Shown: positions 37,930 to 41,711 of the stretch, one piece after another
Layout: every line of letters begins with the position of its first letter
Position numbering within the stretch: the first letter of the stretch is position 1
Assembly (NCBI GenBank): GCA_001773135.1
Contig: MEVX01000012.1
Span: 1-41,711 of the forward strand
Length of the DNA stretch: 41,711 nt
Direction of reading: 5' to 3'
Origin: a candidate division WWE3 bacterium RIFOXYB1_FULL_43_24
GTDB lineage: Bacteria; Patescibacteriota; WWE3; UBA101185; UBA10185
The notes under the pieces: model-generated
Database searches by the model: none
What the model was told of the DNA's origin: nothing
Seen by the model: the letters and a program-made list of their open reading frames with translations, nothing else
Program-made: the position numbers and the translations under genes

Positions 37930-39116
37930 TGCCTGAACTTAATAGAATTTAGTATGTTGTTTACGGTTGTTTTAAACTCGGCGCTGCCTTCTTTTACACC
38001 TACTACCACCAGTTCAGCTCCCTTCGGGCCCTCTGTGTTTACAAATATATAATAGGCGTCTTTCCAGCTATACCCCGTAACCTTTACCGCAGCTTCGCCG
38101 TTAAACGTGAAGTTTTCCTGGCTTCCATTTGGAGGGTATCCTTTAGCAGCGAAGAAGTCGTCGGACATCTTATTTATCTCGGTTTGTAAAAGACCGTCAA
38201 AAGTTGCTCCTCTTTGCACCGGTGTTACTGATATAACTACCCCGGCATCTTTTTGTGTTTCCTCACATACAGAAAGTATCACTCTGTACCGGGTATCTGT
38301 GGGCATCGGTACCAGGCAGTCATTTACGAGGTACGAAGGGTACTCAAATTTTACACCGCTTTGAACGTCTGACACCGATTTAAGGAACTCTGTAACTTCA
38401 AATCTTTGCGGGAGTAAGGTTATCGACTTGATTATCTCTTCAGTAATAATATCGTACTGCTGTCTAAACCCAACGTCTCCTTTGTAAAATTTAGAGACTT
38501 CAAAAAATTTACCACCGAAGTCTATATAGTGGTTTCTATAATAACCGTTACAATAGTCTATCTGGTAGTAAAGAGTATCGTACTCTCCCATCTTTCCGTC
38601 TGTTATTCCTGAGTAAATTGTTGATTCAGGGCACGTGGTTCTCATCGCTTCTAATCTAGTAGAAGCAAATTGATTCAGATCTCTTATTCTGGTCGAGAAG
38701 ACAGTAATTGTTACTTTGTATCCTTCTAAAAATTCCAGGTTGTTATCTTTCGAATAAAGTACCTCAACCTTACCCTCACCTTTTTCTGTGTCGAAGGATT
38801 CCGTCAGGTTTGCTTCGACTGGATATTTGAAAGAAATTTGTAAAGTTGTGTTGGAATACTCTTTTTCTTTCTCCAAATTTTCCTCGGGCGTAATCATAAC
38901 CGGGGTCTCCGCAGGAGGGTTAGAAACGAATCTCACACGGTCCTGTATCATTTCTTTGCGTATTTTTAAGGCGAAGACTGTTAGCGCTATAAGCGCAGAG
39001 ATCGCCACTACAGCAATGGCGGCCTTCTTGATAAAATTTCTTTTATGGTGAAGAATAATTTCTTCTTTTTGCTGGATGCTAAGATTTTCAAACTCGGGGC
39101 TGTTTATTTTTTCCAT
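37926..39116 (-). CDS. membrane-anchored exported hypothetical protein
   Basis: 396 residues: N-terminal cytoplasmic 32 residues, membrane helix (about 33-50), then a large beta-rich extracytoplasmic region with two similar halves (TLQISFKYPVEANLTES... and GVKFEYPSYLVNDCLV...), each reminiscent of the PsbP-like/YbbD-type domain seen in patescibacterial exported proteins. Cysteines (TTCPES, DYCNGYY, NDCL, SVCEE) suggest disulfides, fitting the DsbA/VKOR pair. Function unknown. A TATCAT -10 is 9 nt upstream. Confidence 0.7.
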   Translation of the reverse strand: MEKINSPEFENLSIQQKEEIILHHKRNFIKKAAIAVVAISALIALTVFALKIRKEMIQDRVRFVSNPPAETPVMITPEENLEKEKEYSNTTLQISFKYPVEANLTESFDTEKGEGKVEVLYSKDNNLEFLEGYKVTITVFSTRIRDLNQFASTRLEAMRTTCPESTIYSGITDGKMGEYDTLYYQIDYCNGYYRNHYIDFGGKFFEVSKFYKGDVGFRQQYDIITEEIIKSITLLPQRFEVTEFLKSVSDVQSGVKFEYPSYLVNDCLVPMPTDTRYRVILSVCEETQKDAGVVISVTPVQRGATFDGLLQTEINKMSDDFFAAKGYPPNGSQENFTFNGEAAVKVTGYSWKDAYYIFVNTEGPKGAELVVVGVKEGSAEFKTTVNNILNSIKFRQ

Positions 39117-39158
39117 GATATGTAAATGATATCACTTCATGAATTGTCATTGTAAATG

Positions 39159-39189
39159 TTGACAAATGTCTTAAATAAATATGTAATTA
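39159..39189 (+). promoter_or_regulatory. candidate promoter of the lysine-rich protein
   Basis: TTGACA with TG-TAATTA 19 bp downstream; the spacing is long, so the -10 is tentative. Predicted leader about 95 nt. Confidence 0.45.
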
Positions 39190-39242
39190 AAGTGTAATGA
39201 ATGGAAATAAATTTATTTCTGTCCAATAATTATTTTTCTTTA

Positions 39243-39272
39243 GAACACACTCTGAAGTGTGTTCGCATTTTT
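39243..39272 (+). promoter_or_regulatory. terminator-like hairpin in the leader of the lysine-rich gene
   Basis: Perfect stem GAACACACT-CTGA-AGTGTGTTC then GCATTTTTT, ending just before the AGGAGGTGAT Shine-Dalgarno. Reads as an intrinsic terminator; probably attenuates the gene or ends a short leader RNA. Confidence 0.65.
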
Positions 39273-39290
39273 TGTAGGAGGTGATCTTTG

Positions 39291-39395
39291 ATGCCAGTAA
39301 AGAAAAAAGCAAAGAAAGTTGCAAAGAAAGTAGTAAAGAAAAAAGCAAAGAAAACCGTTAAGAGAAAAGCTAAGAAATCTTCCAAGAAGAAGTAA
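39291..39395 (+). CDS. 34-residue lysine-rich, histone-H1-like protein (too short for ORF track)
   Basis: Starts MPVKKKAKKVAKK and ends SSKKK; more than half the residues are Lys, in KKxAKK repeats like the tails of H1/HC2 or extended HU proteins. A perfect AGGAGGTGAT stands 5-6 nt before the ATG. Likely binds DNA or RNA as a small nucleoid protein. Its long structured leader suggests tight regulation, unusual among the leaderless neighbours. Confidence 0.65.
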   Translation: MPVKKKAKKVAKKVVKKKAKKTVKRKAKKSSKKK

Positions 39396-39479
39396 CAGTC
39401 TTCCGATAGGAAGCGATATCTTAGGAGGGAGCTTTCATTTGAAAGCAAACTGCCTTCAATTAACGATTAGTTACTTTCG

Positions 39480-39516
39480 GAAAGTGGTCTCACGAAAAGG
39501 GGCCACTTTCTTTTTG
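39480..39516 (+). terminator. intrinsic terminator after the lysine-rich gene
   Basis: GAAAGTGG...CCACTTTC followed by TTTTTG. The preceding 39396-39479 holds a short hairpin (GCTTTC/GAAAGC) but no convincing gene. Confidence 0.8.
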
Positions 39517-39541
39517 TCTCTTAAATTTTTATTTGAAAATT

Positions 39542-40129
39542 TTAAAGCCCTAACATTCCGGAATTTTTTTTCATTGAGTTGAGGGTCATCGATACAAAAT
39601 CATTCAGGTTTATTCCGAGCTTCTGTTCACATTGAGAAATTTGTTCGCGGTCAACTTGTTTCGCAAATTCTTTTTGCTTAAATTTCTTTAAGACCGAATC
39701 AACCGTAACTTGTTCAAGTTTCTTTTCGGGCATGACTAATGCTACAGCTACAATAAAACCTGTGAGTTCATCACAGCACTCTAAAGTCCATTCAAGACGG
39801 GTTTCCGGGAAACGCAATTTTGTTATTTTTGAATTATGCGAACGGAACACATCTAAAAGTTCTGGTTCGACCTCATAACTTTCAAGCCACTCGAGAAGTT
39901 CAATCGTGTGTCTTTCCGGGTTGTCTTTTGTTATTTCCCAGTCGGCGTCGTGAAGTATGCCTGCAATTTCCCAGTGATCCTTGGTAAGATTTCCAGAAGC
40001 TGGGAAAAAATCATAGAAATCAGCTAGTACCTTTCCTACGGCATAACAATGTCTTCTCAAATTTTCATTTTTCATTTTTTTGTGAAGAAGGTCTAACGCC
40101 GTATTTTTATCCAGCCTACTCTTGTCCAT
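39542..40129 (-). CDS. HD-domain hydrolase
   Basis: 195 residues from ATG 40129, 5 nt after the lysS stop; the ORF-track start reaches 100 nt into lysS and is rejected. LRRHCYAVGKVL (His), AGILHDADWE (HD motif) and the later VFRSHNSK and ECCDELTGF are typical of metal-dependent HD phosphohydrolases. Substrate unknown; cytoplasmic. Co-transcribed with lysS. Confidence 0.85.
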   Translation of the reverse strand: MDKSRLDKNTALDLLHKKMKNENLRRHCYAVGKVLADFYDFFPASGNLTKDHWEIAGILHDADWEITKDNPERHTIELLEWLESYEVEPELLDVFRSHNSKITKLRFPETRLEWTLECCDELTGFIVAVALVMPEKKLEQVTVDSVLKKFKQKEFAKQVDREQISQCEQKLGINLNDFVSMTLNSMKKNSGMLGL

Positions 40130-40134
40130 ACTTT

Positions 40135-41637
40135 TTACTTCAGCCCGTAGATACCTTTTGTAACCGAATCTATCTCGTGCCTCAATTGGGGAAAGGGAAC
40201 TCCTTCTTTTGCCGGTACATTTTCTAAAAACCAAAACACTCTTTCCGAATGTCCGTAACCTAAGGTCGGCGGCATTCCGTATTCAAGCATCTCTACAAAA
40301 TCTATATCCAAAAATTGAGCTTCGGCGTCTCCGCTATCTCTGAGTGACTGTTGTTCCTTAAATCTTTCATATTGATCGACAGGATCGTTCAGCTCGGAAA
40401 ATCCGTTTCCAAGTTCTCCTCCGGCAACAATCGGGTGAAATCTCATCGCATACATAGGATTGGCCGGGTTGGCTTTAGCCAAAGGAGACAGGAATTTTGG
40501 CTCATTTACAACAAAAGCGGGACCCTGAATGTCTTTCCTGATGGTTTTCCATAGACTATCCACGCCGCGCCCAAAGTTCATGTTTTTGTCTATTTTTATG
40601 TGTTTTTTTTCAAGGATTTTTTTGACATCGTCGAAATCGGAATTAAAAATGTCGAGACCAAATTTTTCTTTGAAGATTTCGGAGTAATCGATTATTTCCC
40701 ACTCTTTTCCAAAATCAACTTTGAATCCTTTAATCTCAAACTTTTGAGTTCCATAAACTTCTTCCGCGACGTAGCGGAAAAGATTTGTTATAAACTTCAT
40801 TCCGTCGTTCCAGTCGGCGTATGCCCAGTAGAATTCCATGGCAATGTGTTCCGGTAGATGTTCGTCGGAAATTCCTTCGTTTCTGAAGCGCGGACCTATC
40901 TCGTACACTTTTTCGTAGCCCCCGCCGATTAAACGTTTTAAATAAAGTTCCTGGGAAATTCTTAAATAAAAATCCTGATCAAGAACATCCATGTGTGTAA
41001 CAAATGGGTTGGCATCTGCACCGCCGGGCGTTGTTTCTAAAACCGGAATGTTCATCTCAAGGAACCCTTGTTTCTTAAAAAAATCACGGTGGGCTTCCCA
41101 AAATTTTGATCTTCTTATAAATCTTTGGTAAACGTCGGGGTTTATATTTGTATCAATGTAACGTCTTCGCAGTCTGGTTTCCTTGTCCTTTAATCCGTCC
41201 CACATGTCAGGAAGAGGGCGGAGCGACTTTGTGAGAATTCTTATGGAAGTTACCTCTACGGATACTTCGCCTCTCTGGGTCTTGGTAAGAATGCCTTTAC
41301 CTTCAGCAAAATCACCCGAATCGAGAAGATTAAGCTCTTCAAATCCTACTTCACTTTTTGTGTGGTCGGGATTAAGAAGCGCGTCGTCTTTTATATATAA
41401 TTGTATTTTTCCGGTGGCGTCTTTGAGATCGATAAAAGCAAGTTTTCCGTGTTTTCTAATTGAGACGATTCTTCCGGATGCAACTACTTCGTTACCCTCG
41501 AGCTTTTCAAAGGATTCGTGGAAAACATTATTAGAGTGTGATTTGTATGAAGTAGGGGGAAACGGATCTACACCGAGAGTTTTAAGTTTTTCCAACTTTT
41601 CTATTCTGACTTGTCTGAGCTCTGATAAGGTTGCCAT
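40135..41637 (-). CDS. lysS: lysyl-tRNA synthetase, class II
   Basis: 500 residues from ATG 41637 (the track begins at TTG 41649). OB-fold anticodon domain (VVASGRIVSIRKHGKLAFIDLKDATGKIQLYI), motif 1 region (FWEAHRDFFKKQGFLEMNIPVLETTPGGADANPF), motif 2 (YEIGPRFRNEGISDEHLPEHIAMEFYWAY). Motif 3 is divergent: PPTLGYGHSERVFWFLEN and VPFPQLR replace the usual GGLGIGIDRLVMLLTN...LFP, keeping Gly-rich spacing and the Arg. FSELNDPVDQ is conserved. Charges tRNA-Lys; complete. Confidence 0.95.
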   Translation of the reverse strand: MATLSELRQVRIEKLEKLKTLGVDPFPPTSYKSHSNNVFHESFEKLEGNEVVASGRIVSIRKHGKLAFIDLKDATGKIQLYIKDDALLNPDHTKSEVGFEELNLLDSGDFAEGKGILTKTQRGEVSVEVTSIRILTKSLRPLPDMWDGLKDKETRLRRRYIDTNINPDVYQRFIRRSKFWEAHRDFFKKQGFLEMNIPVLETTPGGADANPFVTHMDVLDQDFYLRISQELYLKRLIGGGYEKVYEIGPRFRNEGISDEHLPEHIAMEFYWAYADWNDGMKFITNLFRYVAEEVYGTQKFEIKGFKVDFGKEWEIIDYSEIFKEKFGLDIFNSDFDDVKKILEKKHIKIDKNMNFGRGVDSLWKTIRKDIQGPAFVVNEPKFLSPLAKANPANPMYAMRFHPIVAGGELGNGFSELNDPVDQYERFKEQQSLRDSGDAEAQFLDIDFVEMLEYGMPPTLGYGHSERVFWFLENVPAKEGVPFPQLRHEIDSVTKGIYGLK

Positions 41638-41711
41638 TAACTTATTCAATCAGAAACGGCTTTAATAATCAATCTTAAGAATAGTGTAGGTAAGCTTTCC
41701 CATGGGAGCTT
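41638..41711 (-). promoter_or_regulatory. upstream region of lysS
   Basis: TTGAAT stands 6 nt before ATG 41637, fitting the leaderless spacing weakly; TATTCT lies further upstream. A palindromic stretch around CCCATGGG closes the window. Confidence 0.3.

Noticed and set aside
39439-39540. Possible TTG-start ORF after an AGGAGG at 39423
   Set aside because: SD-to-start distance is long, the frame runs through the terminator, and composition is not protein-like.
1-41711. Alternative genetic code (TGA = Gly)
   Set aside because: TGA ends several genes at family-appropriate positions (M23, DUF5320, DUF134, macB ATPase).
41690-41711. Palindrome around CCCATGGG at the window end
   Set aside because: Imperfect beyond 8 bp and truncated by the edge; no basis to call an operator.

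Overview
The window looks like chromosome from a Candidate Phyla Radiation (Patescibacteria) bacterium. This is inferred from several traits: compact genes that often overlap at stop/start, pared-down versions of universal proteins (a 117-residue TsaB, a Gre factor reduced to its coiled coil), many small exported proteins of no known family, and many promoters placed so close to start codons that the mRNAs should be leaderless. GC is roughly 40% by eye. TGA ends several genes, so the TGA=Gly code of Gracilibacteria and Absconditabacteria does not apply. I cannot place the phylum. No ribosomal protein, transposase or CRISPR array is visible.

Layout. 1-453: 5' part of RNase P RNA (minus) and a duplicated leader. 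454-10214: cell-envelope block with mltG, ftsE, ftsX, an FtsEX-linked M23 protein, VanZ, tsaE, mini-tsaB, a sugar epimerase, a GT2 glycosyltransferase, and a DsbA-like/VKOR disulfide pair. 10245-12156: a membrane glycosyltransferase, then tRNA-Pro. 12245-19245: mostly minus-strand housekeeping genes (KamB/NpmA-like methyltransferase, truB, DUF167, uppS, bcp, cupin-type pgi, SurA-like, tspO). 19328-24598: SGNH hydrolase, a frameshifted acyltransferase and a MacAB-like exporter. 24620-26815: DUF5320/DUF134 pair, amidase and a Gln-rich exported protein. 26907-32034: a genomic island on the 3' side of tRNA-Gln carrying HEPN, HNH and DUF4145 genes and a hydrolase-nucleotidyltransferase fusion. 32258-41649: NYN, VanW, tRNA-Glu, DUF4349, Gre-like, SpoU methyltransferase, a lysine-rich 34-residue protein, HD and lysS.

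Main unusual signals. (1) Two exported enzymes have their fold halves in swapped order. The LytM/M23 domain beside ftsEX has HxH before HxxxD, and the DsbA-like protein beside VKOR has the cis-Pro half before the CxxC half. Both read as in-frame circular permutations. (2) All three tRNA genes have a copy of their own 3' end downstream, separated by 149 bp (Glu), 197 bp (Pro), or 3.7 and 1.4 kb (Gln). Each copy is preceded by a structured element that begins GATTC and closes with a T-arm-like CGARTC or GAGTC. Two types share a hairpin with an AGCA loop whose stems covary. This suggests a family of small integrase-less elements targeting tRNA 3' ends, two of which carry defence-like cargo. (3) About a dozen genes have a -10 box exactly 6-7 nt before the start codon, while the four stable RNAs share an extended -10 of the form TGGTAAAAT.
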